From positions 1,086,001-1,150,000 of the forward strand of contig NZ_CP064942.1 of the NCBI RefSeq assembly GCF_015679265.1: a stretch of DNA of 64,000 nt, in the 5' to 3' direction. The notes beneath the pieces were generated by a model that was not told where the DNA came from, did not search any database, and saw nothing but the letters and a program-made list of their open reading frames with translations. Every line of letters starts with the position of its first letter. The stretch's first letter is position 1. The position numbers and the translations under genes are program-made. Shown here piece after piece: positions 9,053 through 16,663 of this stretch. Origin of the DNA: Pontivivens ytuae. GTDB lineage: Bacteria > Pseudomonadota > Alphaproteobacteria > Rhodobacterales > Rhodobacteraceae.

Positions 9053-9400
9053 TCACGGCTCGAAAACCTCGGGGAATGACCTGCGTGCAACATCCTCGTC
9101 GATGCGCAGCAAGGCGTCATAGGATGTGGGGTCGAACGGCTCCTCGGCAGGCACCACCTCGCGCCCGAAGAGCCACGACAGGCGCCCGGCATCGAGGTTG
9201 CCGCGCTCGAAGGGCTCGGCCCCGAAATGCTCCCAGAGGGCAGCCATGAAGGCCGCGTCGGCCTCCCGGTCCTCCTTGCGGCGGTCGCGATAGCGCTCCC
9301 GCGCCTTGAGCTCGGTCGCGCCCTTGGGCGAGGCGCGGCGCAGCACGAACTGGTAGTCGGTGCCGCGCAGGCGGCCGGGGAACCCGCGGTGCTTCAGCAT
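9053..9400 (-). CDS. Conserved-looking hypothetical protein (115 aa)
   Basis: A basic soluble protein, rich in Arg and Glu in the middle (TELKARERYRDRRKEDREAD), ending with an acidic tail (LLRIDEDVARRSFPEVFEP). No signal peptide or membrane segment. It lies among the lipoprotein genes on the same strand but does not resemble them. I do not recognise a family. Start at ATG 9400. Confidence 0.6.
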   Translation of the reverse strand: MLKHRGFPGRLRGTDYQFVLRRASPKGATELKARERYRDRRKEDREADAAFMAALWEHFGAEPFERGNLDAGRLSWLFGREVVPAEEPFDPTSYDALLRIDEDVARRSFPEVFEP

Positions 9401-9411
9401 GGCACCGCCCC

Positions 9412-9457
9412 CGGCCGCGAGGGCCCGTTACTGCCCGGCCGCGAGGGCCAATTACTG
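9412..9457. repeat. Tandem 24-bp direct repeat
   Basis: Two near-identical copies of a unit that begins CGGCCGCGAGGGCC and ends TTACTG lie head to tail with a period of 24 bp, differing at two positions. The second copy includes the stop codon of the lipoprotein gene at 9452-9649. It looks like a small slippage duplication behind the gene. Confidence 0.7.
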
Positions 9458-9649
9458 GATGGCGAGACCCACGCCCGCACCGACGAGGCCGCCGACCGCG
9501 GCACCGTCCTCGATATCGTTGCCCGTGGCCTCGGCCGCGATGGCCCCTGCCCCGGCACCGACCGCCGCGCCGGTCGCGACCGCGCAGCCCGACAGGCCGA
9601 GAATGAGGAGAAGCCCCGCAGCGGGGTAGAAGAAGACGTTCCGAACCAT
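9452..9649 (-). CDS. Small glycine-zipper lipoprotein 3
   Basis: A 65-aa protein with signal peptide and lipobox (LILGLSGC, Cys22), followed by GAAVGAGAGAIAAEATGND and GAAVGGLVGAGVGLAI, two G-x3-G zipper segments joined by a charged loop. It is clearly paralogous to the next gene upstream (same loop pattern A-A-E-A-T-x-N). Predicted envelope lipoprotein; function unknown. Confidence 0.75.
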   Translation of the reverse strand: MVRNVFFYPAAGLLLILGLSGCAVATGAAVGAGAGAIAAEATGNDIEDGAAVGGLVGAGVGLAIQ

Positions 9650-9757
9650 CGCATCCTCCGGTTGCTGTGTCCCTGGCGAAGGGACAACGGGCCATGCGCG
9701 ATTTGGTTCAGGAACAATGGCGCGAGGGGCGCAGCGCGACCGCGCCCCCCGGCTGTA

Positions 9758-9982
9758 TCAGCGGCGTTGGAACGTCCCGCTGCCGACAGCGGCCGCACCG
9801 ACGGCAGCGCCGATGACGGCACCTTCGGTCTTCTCGTTGTCGGTCGCTTCGGCCGCGAGGGCGCCGAGCCCTCCGCCGAGCACGGCCCCGGCTGCGACCT
9901 CGTCGCCCCGGACGCCGTTGCAGCCCGCCAGAAGCAGGATGCCGAGGCCCGCGAGCGCAGGCAGGCTGTATGATTTAACCAT
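9758..9982 (-). CDS. Small glycine-zipper lipoprotein 2
   Basis: A 74-aa protein starting MVKSYSLPALAGLGILLLAGC (acylated Cys21). I chose ATG 9982 because the signal peptide begins there; a longer frame from 10018 adds a poorly suited leader. The mature part is two glycine-zipper segments around the loop EATDNEKTEGA. A close paralogue of the gene at 9452-9649. Confidence 0.75.
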   Translation of the reverse strand: MVKSYSLPALAGLGILLLAGCNGVRGDEVAAGAVLGGGLGALAAEATDNEKTEGAVIGAAVGAAAVGSGTFQRR

Positions 9983-10045
9983 GGATCCCTCCGTAGGGTA
10001 CATCTGGGTGATGCCCACGGCCGGGGTGAAACCGTGGACGGAGGA

Positions 10046-10252
10046 TCAGTTGGTCGCGGCGCCGACGGTCGCGCCCACGGCTGCGCCGCCGATGGCCCCG
10101 TCGGAGATGTCGCGATCGGTGATGGCCGCAGCGGCCGCGCCGCCCACGGCGCCGATGGCCGCGCCCCGTGCCGCACCGGCCTGCTGGCTCTGCGTGCAGG
10201 CTGCGAGACCGGCGAGAGCGACCGCGAAGGCGGACATACGGATGATGGACAT
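10046..10252 (-). CDS. Small glycine-zipper lipoprotein 1
   Basis: A 68-aa protein: signal peptide with lipobox LAGLAAC (Cys19), a polar spacer (TQSQQ), then GAARGAAIGAVGGAAAAAI, the loop TDRDISDGA and a second zipper GGAAVGATVGAA. The start ATG 10252 has AAGGAG seven bases upstream. First gene of the four-member lipoprotein run. Confidence 0.78.
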   Translation of the reverse strand: MSIIRMSAFAVALAGLAACTQSQQAGAARGAAIGAVGGAAAAAITDRDISDGAIGGAAVGATVGAATN

Positions 10253-10351
10253 GTCAGTGCTCCTTTCCACTTTGACGTGTGCGGAGAGAACCACGACATT
10301 TCGTCACGGTTCCATAACAGCACCGTCAACGCGGCGGCGGAGTTCCGCCCA

Positions 10352-10981
10352 TCAGTCACGCAGAGCCTCGATCAGTTCGTCCTTCGTCATGTCCGAGCGC
10401 CCCTTGATCTCGAGCTCCTGCGCCCGGTCGTAGAGCTCGTCCTTCGTCCATTGCTCGTAGGGTTTCGCCTTCCCGCCCTTCTCAGACGGGTTCATGTCGT
10501 CATTGGCCTGCGCATTGGCGATGGCCGCGGCCTTCTGCTGGTCGTAGCCCTTGTCGCGCAGCGCCTCGTAGGTCTCGTCGTCCTTGATGGACGGTCCGTG
10601 ATCCTTGGTCATGTCATCTCCTCCTGTGATGGAGGGGGAGGTAGCGCGAAGCGCCGCATGGACCCGCCAGCGGGCCCGCAGTGCGGGATCGTGAAGCAAC
10701 TCGGCAATGGCCTCGGAGGTGCCCGGCGGCACCCGCCCCTCCACCTGTCCGCCCGCCCGCACCCGCAAGCCGGAGGGACGGCGGCGTACCTCCACCACCG
10801 GAGAGAACCCGCGCAACCGCTTGAGCCGACGCCACAGGTCCTGCCGCACCTGATGCGCCAGCCGCCCCCGCCGCAACGGCGGAAACTCCGCTGTGGCCTC
10901 CACATCGAAGCGCGGCGGCAGGCGCCGGGCGAGCGTCAGCACCTCGGCGTCGCGAAGGGTATGCCAGCGGGAACCGCTCAT
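10352..10981 (-). CDS. Hypothetical N-domain joined to a Rho-N/SAP-type small domain
   Basis: The open frame encodes 209 aa that look like two proteins in one frame. Residues 1-115 are a basic soluble unit of unknown family (PPRFDVEATAEFPPLRRGR, RQDLWRRLKRLRGF). Residues 124-209 start MTKDHGPSIKDDETYEAL and end with a Rho-termination-factor N-domain-like helix pair (WTKDELYDRAQELEIKG, MTKDELIEALRD), which usually occurs as a separate protein of about 86 aa. The internal ATG at 10612 has AGGAGG just upstream, so the short protein is probably also made, or alone. The start ATG 10981 sits at the edge of a repeated segment. Confidence 0.6.
   Translation of the reverse strand: MSGSRWHTLRDAEVLTLARRLPPRFDVEATAEFPPLRRGRLAHQVRQDLWRRLKRLRGFSPVVEVRRRPSGLRVRAGGQVEGRVPPGTSEAIAELLHDPALRARWRVHAALRATSPSITGGDDMTKDHGPSIKDDETYEALRDKGYDQQKAAAIANAQANDDMNPSEKGGKAKPYEQWTKDELYDRAQELEIKGRSDMTKDELIEALRD
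10612..10625 (-). promoter_or_regulatory. Internal ribosome-binding site and start codon
   Basis: On the minus strand AGGAGG (10625-10620) stands seven bases before ATG 10612, in frame within the 209-aa reading frame. This is a near-perfect anti-Shine-Dalgarno match and supports independent initiation of an 86-aa Rho-N-domain protein. Confidence 0.65.
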
Positions 10982-11256
10982 GGCTGTCCAGACATAGGAA
11001 ACGAGGCGATGAGGGCGGCGCCCGAGCCTGGGTGGGCGCTCACGACATCAGAGCCACTTGATACGTCCCAAGCCTCAAAACCGGTGCTCCCGGCAGACAC
11101 GTCACAATGCGCCCTCCCGGGGGGAGGCTCGGGCGCCGCCCGGCGGTGCCGCCGGGCGATACCGGTATGGAGCGCAGCACTCAAAACCGGTCCGGGCTCA
11201 CCTGGATCAGGACGCATCGCCACCCTCACAACGGAATGTTGTCGTGCTTCTTCCAC
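10978..11256. repeat. Segmental duplication, copy 1 (pccB 3' end to next start codon)
   Basis: This segment aligns without gaps (constant offset 23312) with 34290-34568. It includes the last few codons of pccB, the intergenic repeat element at 11013-11156 and the sequence up to the next gene's start codon. The region holds no other gene. Confidence 0.8.
11013..11156 (+). repeat. Interspersed TIR element, subfamily B, copy 1
   Basis: The element begins GGGCGGCGCCCGAGCCT (11013-11029) and ends with its exact reverse complement (11125-11141), preceded by a six-G bulge. A terminal hairpin CCCGGCGG-TG-CCGCCGGG follows at 11139-11156. Core length is 129 bp. It lies between pccB and the next gene on the same strand. 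Confidence 0.85.
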
Positions 11257-12758
11257 GGGCGGTCCTGGCGCTTGTTGCGCAGCATCGCGAAGGCGCGCGT
11301 GACCCGTCGCCGGGTCGAGTGGGGCATGATGACCTCGTCGATGAAGCCCTTCTCCGCCGCCTTGAAGGGGTTGGCGAAGGTCTCCTCGTACTCCGCCGTG
11401 CGCTCCGCGATCTTGTCCGCGTCGCCGAGCTCGGAGCGGTAGATGATCTCCACCGCACCCTTCGCGCCCATCACCGCGATCTCCGCCGTCGGCCAGGCGT
11501 AGCTGATGTCGGAGCGAATGTGCTTGGAGGCCATCACGTCGTAGGCCCCGCCATAGGCCTTGCGCGTGATGACCGTGACCATCGGCACCGTCGCCTCGCC
11601 ATAGGCGTAGAGCAGCTTGGCGCCGTGCTTGATGACCCCGTTCCACTCCTGCGAGGTCCCCGGCAGGAAGCCCGGCACGTCCACCAGCGTCAGCAGCGGG
11701 ATCTCGAAGCAGTCGCAGAACCGGACGAAGCGCGCAGCCTTGCGCGACGCCGCGATGTCGAGGCACCCGGCCAGCACCATCGGCTGGTTCGCCACCACGC
11801 CCACCGTGCGCCCCTCCAGCCGGATGAAGCCGGTGAGGATGTTCTTCGCATACGCCCCCTGCATCTCGAAGAAGTCGCCCTCGTCGGCGATCTTCGTGAT
11901 CAGCTCCTTCATGTCGTAAGGCGTGTTGGGGTTGTCCGGGATCAGCGTGTCGAGGCTGTCGTCGATCCGGTTCGCGTCGTCGAAGCTGGGCCGGACCGGC
12001 GGCTTCTCGCGGTTGTTTAGGGGGAGCAGATCGACGAGGCGGCGCACCTCGCCCAGCGCCTCGACGTCGTTCTCATAGGCCGCATCGGCGACGGAGCTTT
12101 TCGAGGTGTGGGTCGCGGCACCGCCCAGTTCCTCCGCCGTCACGGTCTCGTTCGTCACGGTTTTCACCACGTCGGGGCCGGTGACGAACATGTAGGAGCT
12201 GTCGCGCACCATGAAGATGAAGTCGGTCATCGCGGGCGAATAGACCGCCCCGCCCGCGCACGGCCCCATGATGACGGAGATCTGGGGGATCACGCCCGAC
12301 GCCTCGATATTCCGCTGGAACACCTCGCCATAGGCGGCGAGGGAGCCGACGCCCTCCTGGATCCGCGCGCCACCGGAGTCGTTGAGGCCGATCACCGGCG
12401 CGCCGTTCTGCACGGCCATGTCCATGATCTTGCAGATCTTCTGGGCGTGGGTCTCGCTCACCGAGCCGCCGAGCACCGTGAAATCCTGGCTGAAGACATA
12501 GACCAGCCGCCCGTTGATCGTGCCCCAGCCGGTCACGACCCCGTCGCCGGGATGCTTGTGCTCGCCCATCCCGAAATCGGTCGCGCGATGGGCGACGAAC
12601 ATGTCGTATTCCTCGAAGGAACCGGGATCGAGCAGCACCTCCAGCCGTTCGCGCGCGGTGAGCTTGCCGTTCTCGTGCTGCCGGTCGATCCGCTTCTGTC
12701 CGCCGCCGAGCCGCGCCTGCGCGCGCCGCTCCTCGAGCTGGTCGAGAATGTCCTTCAT
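11226..12758 (-). CDS. pccB: Propionyl-CoA carboxylase beta subunit (carboxyltransferase)
   Basis: The 510-aa protein is an acyl-CoA carboxyltransferase with both crotonase-fold halves: N-terminal [21 protein letters not shown], the oxyanion region [18 protein letters not shown], and C-terminal [30 protein letters not shown] split over the second active-site region with [11 protein letters not shown]. It ends KKHDNIPL, as is usual. Start ATG 12758 has GAGGAA upstream. It partners PccA. The divergent promoter region carries TTTGC(A/G)AA boxes, so control by the ScfR regulator at 14896 is likely, as shown for PccR in Rhodobacter sphaeroides. Confidence 0.96.
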   Translation of the reverse strand: MKDILDQLEERRAQARLGGGQKRIDRQHENGKLTARERLEVLLDPGSFEEYDMFVAHRATDFGMGEHKHPGDGVVTGWGTINGRLVYVFSQDFTVLGGSVSETHAQKICKIMDMAVQNGAPVIGLNDSGGARIQEGVGSLAAYGEVFQRNIEASGVIPQISVIMGPCAGGAVYSPAMTDFIFMVRDSSYMFVTGPDVVKTVTNETVTAEELGGAATHTSKSSVADAAYENDVEALGEVRRLVDLLPLNNREKPPVRPSFDDANRIDDSLDTLIPDNPNTPYDMKELITKIADEGDFFEMQGAYAKNILTGFIRLEGRTVGVVANQPMVLAGCLDIAASRKAARFVRFCDCFEIPLLTLVDVPGFLPGTSQEWNGVIKHGAKLLYAYGEATVPMVTVITRKAYGGAYDVMASKHIRSDISYAWPTAEIAVMGAKGAVEIIYRSELGDADKIAERTAEYEETFANPFKAAEKGFIDEVIMPHSTRRRVTRAFAMLRNKRQDRPWKKHDNIPL

Positions 12759-12822
12759 CGCCGGTTCCTCCCTCTTGTTGCGCTGCACACTAGCGGTGGG
12801 GTCCGCCCGCGCAACGGCTGTT

Positions 12823-12877
12823 CTGCGAATTTGCAAACTCTGACAGCAGCAGCCTCTGCGATTTGCGAAATTGCGAA
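12823..12877 (-). promoter_or_regulatory. Candidate ScfR/PccR operators upstream of pccB
   Basis: An exact TTTGCAAA lies at 12830-12837. The 13-mer pattern TGCGAA-(T/A)-TTGC(A/G)AA occurs twice, starting at 12824 and 12864, exactly 40 bp apart. PccR of R. sphaeroides acts at TTTGCAAA-N4-TTTGCAAA upstream of pccB; here spacing differs (8 bp between TGC cores), so the assignment rests on the half-site and position. Confidence 0.6.
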
Positions 12878-12906
12878 GTCGCTTGCCACCGCCGCACCTC
12901 ACGATA

Positions 12907-12919
12907 TGAACACAGTTCA
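12907..12919. promoter_or_regulatory. TetR-type operator, site 1 (TGAAC-N3-GTTCA)
   Basis: The perfect palindrome TGAAC ACA GTTCA lies 11 bp before the tetR start, next to its RBS (AAGGAG). The same pattern occurs three more times directly after the gene, so this is probably the autoregulatory site. It also lies in the divergent region shared with pccB. Confidence 0.75.
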
Positions 12920-12930
12920 AAGGAGACGTC

Positions 12931-13533
12931 ATGAGTGCAGTCGAAGATCGCCGCGCCGCCCTGCGCGAAACCCTGATCGACGCGGCCGAGCGGCGGGTCG
13001 AGGCGGACGGCCTCGCCTCCATCCGCGCGCGCGATCTCGCGAAGGAGGCCGGGTGCTCGGTCGGGGCGATCTACAACATCTTCGACGATCTCGACGCGCT
13101 GATCCTGGCGGTGAACCTGCGGACCTTCGCCAAGATGGGGGCGGAGATCCGACAGGCCATGGCCGAGGCCGGCGACGTGCCCCCGGCCCAGCGCATGATC
13201 GTGATGGCGAACGCCTACCTCGACTACGCCTCGGCCCATCCGCGGCGCTGGCGGACGCTGTTCGATTTCCAGATGTCCATCGAGTCGGACGTGCCCGAAT
13301 GGTATCTGAAGGCCCTCGGCGAGCTTTTCGAACTGATCGCCGCCCCCCTGCGCGAGCTGTTCCCGGACGCGGAGCCCGAGCGGATCGATATGCTGATGCG
13401 CGGGCTCTTCTCCTCGGTCCACGGCATCGTACTGTTGGGCGTGGAAAGCCGCATCTCCGGCGTCCCGCGGGCGCGGCTGGAGGAGATGATCGCCTTCATC
13501 ATCACCGCAGCATCTGACGCCACGTTACACTGA
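12931..13533 (+). CDS. TetR/AcrR family transcriptional regulator
   Basis: A 200-aa repressor-type protein. The N-terminal helix-turn-helix spans about residues 10-55 ([20 protein letters not shown], then [19 protein letters not shown]). The C-terminal ligand and dimer domain contains [11 protein letters not shown] and [18 protein letters not shown], as in the TetR subgroup with a WHG-type C-domain. RBS AAAGGAG precedes ATG 12931. Its stop codon is the first half of an operator palindrome. Neighbouring identical palindromes suggest it controls itself and the following pspA-like gene. The ligand is unknown. Confidence 0.9.
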   Translation: MSAVEDRRAALRETLIDAAERRVEADGLASIRARDLAKEAGCSVGAIYNIFDDLDALILAVNLRTFAKMGAEIRQAMAEAGDVPPAQRMIVMANAYLDYASAHPRRWRTLFDFQMSIESDVPEWYLKALGELFELIAAPLRELFPDAEPERIDMLMRGLFSSVHGIVLLGVESRISGVPRARLEEMIAFIITAASDATLH

Positions 13534-13600
13534 ACAACGTTCACGAATGACTTGAACGGCGTTCAGGAATCTCCAATTCTCTCCCCGTGAACAGCGTTCA
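13531..13600 (+). promoter_or_regulatory. Three tandem TetR-type operators and promoter of the pspA-like gene
   Basis: Three palindromes of the form TGAAC-N3-GTTCA stand at 13531-13543, 13553-13565 and 13588-13600, with spacers AAC, GGC and AGC. The middle one overlaps a possible -35 (TTGAAC, 13552-13557), 17 bp before a weak -10 (AATTCT, 13575-13580). The first overlaps the tetR stop codon. The last ends 13 bp before the pspA-like start. Confidence 0.8.
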
Positions 13601-13613
13601 TGGAGGAAACAGG

Positions 13614-14291
13614 ATGCTGAGACTGATGGATACGCTGATCCGGGGCGCGCGTGCGCGGGCCGAGGATGCAGTCACCGACCGCTATGCGATCGAGCTCATC
13701 GAGCAGAAGATCCGCGACGCGCAGGCGAGCTTTCGCGCCGCCAAGACGACGCTGGCCACGCTGATGCAGCGCCAGCGCGTGGAGGAGCGGACGGTCGAGG
13801 AACTCGACATCCGCATCGCGGACCTGACGGACCGCGCCGCCCAGGCGCTGGAGGCGGGGCGCGAGGATCTCGCCCAGGAGGGGGCGCTCGCCATCGCGGA
13901 TCTGGAGAACGAGCGCGCGGTGCGCCAGCAGACCCTCGACCGGCTGGAGGCGAAGGTGACCCGCCTGCGCCACAGCCTCGACCGGGCGAACCGGCGGATC
14001 ATCGACCTCAAGCAAGGAGCTATCGGCGCGAAGGCGGTGGAGCGGGAGCGGCGCGCGCAGGCGGGCCTCGGCCGGACATTCACTTCGACCCCGCATGTGC
14101 AGGAGGCCGAGGAGCTGATCGCCCGCGTCATGGGCGCCGACGACCCGTTCGAACAGGACGAGATCCTGCGCGAGATCGATGCCGAGCTCGACCACAGCAA
14201 CGTCGCCGACCGGCTGGGCGAGGCGGGCTTCGGCAAGCGCTCCCGGGTCAGCGCAGACGACGTGCTCGACAGACTGAGGAAGGGCGACTGA
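13614..14291 (+). CDS. pspA: PspA/IM30 family protein
   Basis: A 225-aa protein that is almost entirely alpha-helical coiled coil (about residues 20-165) and starts MLRLMDTLIRGARARAEDA, a short amphipathic helix typical of PspA. Family members bind stressed inner membrane as ESCRT-III-like oligomers. Start ATG 13614 has GGAGG upstream; an in-frame ATG at 13587 would start inside an operator. It is preceded by three TetR-type operators and followed by a YiaAB-type membrane protein, suggesting an envelope-stress unit controlled by the TetR protein rather than by PspF. Confidence 0.88.
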   Translation: MLRLMDTLIRGARARAEDAVTDRYAIELIEQKIRDAQASFRAAKTTLATLMQRQRVEERTVEELDIRIADLTDRAAQALEAGREDLAQEGALAIADLENERAVRQQTLDRLEAKVTRLRHSLDRANRRIIDLKQGAIGAKAVERERRAQAGLGRTFTSTPHVQEAEELIARVMGADDPFEQDEILREIDAELDHSNVADRLGEAGFGKRSRVSADDVLDRLRKGD

Positions 14292-14564
14292 CACCCGCTG
14301 TCATCCTCGGACGTGATCCGGGGGTCTCCCACGAAGCGGGAGATGGCCCGGTCACGCCGGACCATGACACCCCCCTTGCCGCCGTCATCCTCGGACCGGA
14401 TCCGAGGATCTCCTAGGAAACCGGGAGATGGCCGGGTCGAGCCCGACCATGACGCCCCTTGCAACCGTACCCCGGGCCGCTGCCCGCGGCCCCTTTTCAA
14501 CCGTCACCCTCGGGCCTGACCCGGGGACCTGCCGAAACCAGAGACCAACGAGAGGAACTTCAAC
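14292..14564. repeat. Intergenic palindromic repeats, tandem unit of 84 bp
   Basis: No gene. Two direct copies of a unit start GTCATCCTCGGAC at 14300 and 14384 and each end in CCATGAC followed by a C-rich run; within each are small palindromes (CGGGAGATGGCC and TCCGAGGATC types). A third degenerate palindrome, CCTCGGGCCTGACCCGGGG, lies near 14508. Confidence 0.7.
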
Positions 14565-14840
14565 ATGATCAACGACAACGGAAACTCGATCTACACGACC
14601 TTCAACTTCGCCGGCGTGGCCGTCGCCTACGGGATGCTCGCGCTCTCGATCTGGCTCGCCCCGGTGGACCTGTCGACGAAGGGGTTCTGGGGCATGGGGG
14701 TGTTTCTGCTGACCCTGAGCCTCGTGAACCTCGTGAAGTACCGGATCGATAACCGCATCCGCGAGGACCGGATCCGGCAGCTCGAGGCGGCGCGCGACGA
14801 CAAGCTGCTCGAAGAGTTCGTGACCGACCCCAAGGTCTGA
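14565..14840 (+). CDS. YiaAB-type two-helix inner membrane protein
   Basis: A 91-aa protein with two transmembrane helices (NFAGVAVAYGMLALSIWLA and GFWGMGVFLLTLSLVNLV) and a charged cytoplasmic tail (NRIREDRIRQLEAARDDKLL). This matches the YiaA/YiaB two-helix family. The start has GAGAGGAA upstream. It probably shares a transcript with the pspA-like gene, although 273 bp of palindromic repeats separate them. Function is unknown; context suggests the envelope. Confidence 0.8.
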   Translation: MINDNGNSIYTTFNFAGVAVAYGMLALSIWLAPVDLSTKGFWGMGVFLLTLSLVNLVKYRIDNRIREDRIRQLEAARDDKLLEEFVTDPKV

Positions 14841-14854
14841 TCTTGCGCCAAGGG

Positions 14855-14884
14855 TTTGCAAAGCCCTAGCGTCGGCTTTGCAAA
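14855..14884 (+). promoter_or_regulatory. Two TTTGCAAA operators before the ScfR gene
   Basis: Exact TTTGCAAA palindromes lie at 14855-14862 and 14877-14884, 22 bp centre to centre (about two helical turns), the second ending 11 bp before the start codon. TTTGCAAA is the half-site reported for PccR, so autoregulation is the natural reading. Confidence 0.8.
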
Positions 14885-14895
14885 CCGGAGGCGCC

Positions 14896-16278
14896 ATGAC
14901 CCGCACCAAACTCTATGCCGGCGTCCAGCTCCGCGAGCTGCGGCGCCGGCATGACCTCACGCAGAAGGCCTTCGCCGCGCGGCTGGGCGTCTCGCTCTCC
15001 TACCTCAACCAGATGGAGAACAACCACCGCCCGGTGGCCTCCTCCGTGCTGCTCGCGCTGGCTCGGGAGTTCGCCTACGACATCTCGACCCTCGATGCGG
15101 GCGAGGCGGAGCGGCTGGTCGCCGACATGAAGGAGGCGCTGGCCGATCCGGGGCTGGGCGAGGTGCCGGTGCCTGACCTGTCGCTGGTGGCATCCAACGC
15201 CCCGGCGCTGGCGCGGGCGTTTCTGGCCCTCCACCGCCAGCATCGGGAGGTGCGGGATCGCCTCGCCACGCTGGACGCCCGGATGGCGGGGACGGGGCAC
15301 GCGCCGCAACCCTGGGAGGAGGTGCGCGACTTCTTCCACTACTGCGACAACTACATCGACGCGATCGACCGGGCGGCGGAGGGCTTCGCCGCGCGCCATC
15401 TGACGGGCGTGGACGCGCTGGAGGATTGCGCCGCGTGGCTCAAGGCGCAGGGCACCCAGCTCATCCGCCTGCCGCGCGGACCGCTGCGCCGGTACGAGGG
15501 CGATACGCTCACCATCTCGACGGAGCCGGAGCGGGCGACCCAGCTTTTCCAGGTGCTCCACCAGGTCGGGCTGATCGCCCATGGCGACCTGATCGACGCG
15601 ACGCTGGACCTCGCGCGCTTCTCGACGCAGGACGCGCGGGACATCGCGCGGGTGGGGCTCGCGAACTACTTTGCCGGGGCCGCGCTGCTGCCCTACGGCG
15701 ACTTCGCCCGAGCGGCGCGGGAGATGCGGCACGATCTGGAGCGGCTCGCCCGCCGCTTCGGCGCCTCGATCGAACAGGTGGCGCACCGGCTGTCGACGCT
15801 GCAAAGGCCGGGGGAGAAGGGGGTGCCCTTCTTCTTCGTCCGCGTGGATCCGGCGGGGACGATCACCAAGCGGCACTCTGCCACCCGGCTGCAATTCGCG
15901 CGGTTCGGCGGGGCGTGTCCGCTCTGGAACGTGCATCGGGCCTTCGAGACGCCGGGGCGGTTCCTCACCCAGCTCGCCCAGACGCCGGACGGGGTGCGCT
16001 ATGTGTGCCTCGCCCGTGAAGTCACGAAGCCCGGCGGCAGCTATCGCGCGCAGGTCCCGCGCCACGCGATCGGGCTGGGGTGCGAGGTGGAGCATGCCGG
16101 GGAGCTGATCTACGCCGACGGGATGCGGGTGGACGACGCCGCGGCCTTCGAGCCCATCGGCGTGTCCTGCCGCATCTGCGAGCGCACCCGCTGCCACCAG
16201 CGCGCCCTGCCCCCGCTGGAACGCCCGGTGCGCATCGACGCAAACCGCCGCGGGGCGTTGCCGTATGCGCTGGAGTGA
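14896..16278 (+). CDS. pccR: Short-chain fatty acyl-CoA regulator (ScfR family, PccR-like)
   Basis: A 460-aa regulator: N-terminal XRE-type helix-turn-helix (LRELRRRHDLTQKAFAARLG, SLSYLNQMENNHRPVA), a central IrrE/ImmA-like region, and a C-terminal ScfR domain ending with paired cysteines (VSCRICERTRCHQRA). In R. sphaeroides PccR senses propionyl-CoA status and is needed for pccB induction. The gene's closeness to pccB and the TTTGCAAA boxes at both promoters support the same role here. I chose ATG 14896 (MTRTKLYAG), since an upstream start at 14878 would lie within the operator. Confidence 0.88.
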   Translation: MTRTKLYAGVQLRELRRRHDLTQKAFAARLGVSLSYLNQMENNHRPVASSVLLALAREFAYDISTLDAGEAERLVADMKEALADPGLGEVPVPDLSLVASNAPALARAFLALHRQHREVRDRLATLDARMAGTGHAPQPWEEVRDFFHYCDNYIDAIDRAAEGFAARHLTGVDALEDCAAWLKAQGTQLIRLPRGPLRRYEGDTLTISTEPERATQLFQVLHQVGLIAHGDLIDATLDLARFSTQDARDIARVGLANYFAGAALLPYGDFARAAREMRHDLERLARRFGASIEQVAHRLSTLQRPGEKGVPFFFVRVDPAGTITKRHSATRLQFARFGGACPLWNVHRAFETPGRFLTQLAQTPDGVRYVCLAREVTKPGGSYRAQVPRHAIGLGCEVEHAGELIYADGMRVDDAAAFEPIGVSCRICERTRCHQRALPPLERPVRIDANRRGALPYALE

Positions 16279-16663
16279 AGCCCTACGGTAGGCCATCTGA
16301 ACCGAGGATCGCGTCCGATCCCGAGGGCGAGGTTGGGCGCCCCGGCGGGACTATTGATCTGCTGATCTGCGATTGCGCCGAGAATCACTAATCTATGCGA
16401 ATGCCAAAATGAGATCGGGGCTAGGAGGGCAGCGCCCGACCCTGGGTGGGCGCTTCGGGACCCGTGAACAGCAGCCGAATTTCGCAAGCCTCCGAGCCTC
16501 AGTCAGAATTGACCCGTCGCAAAAGCGCCCTCCCGTGGGGAGGGTCGGGCGCTGCCCGGCGGTGCCGCCGGGCGGAAAGCTCGGGCGCCGGCCTCCCGTT
16601 GCGCCGGTGATTGCAAACCGCCCTGCCCCGTGCCTACCTGTGCCGAAACCGAAGGAGGCCCCC
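16279..16663. other. Intergenic region with TIR element
   Basis: A 385-bp gap. Its middle is the repeat element at 16427-16572. The first part (16279-16426) shows only a weak GAGGATCG/CGATCCCGAGG palindrome. The last part leads into the coxG RBS (GAAGGAGG, 16651-16658). No coding frame with a credible start was found. Confidence 0.5.
16427..16572 (+). repeat. Interspersed TIR element, subfamily C
   Basis: The element begins GGGCAGCGCCCGACCCT (16427-16443) and ends with the exact reverse complement (16541-16557), preceded by the bulge GTGGGG. The terminal hairpin CCCGGCGG-TG-CCGCCGGG spans 16555-16572. Core length is 131 bp. Its end sequences differ from subfamilies A and B but remain self-complementary. 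Confidence 0.82.

Noticed and set aside
14878..14895. Upstream start at 14878 for the ScfR regulator
   Set aside because: The codon lies in the second TTTGCAAA operator and has no RBS; ATG 14896 starts the conserved helix-turn-helix.
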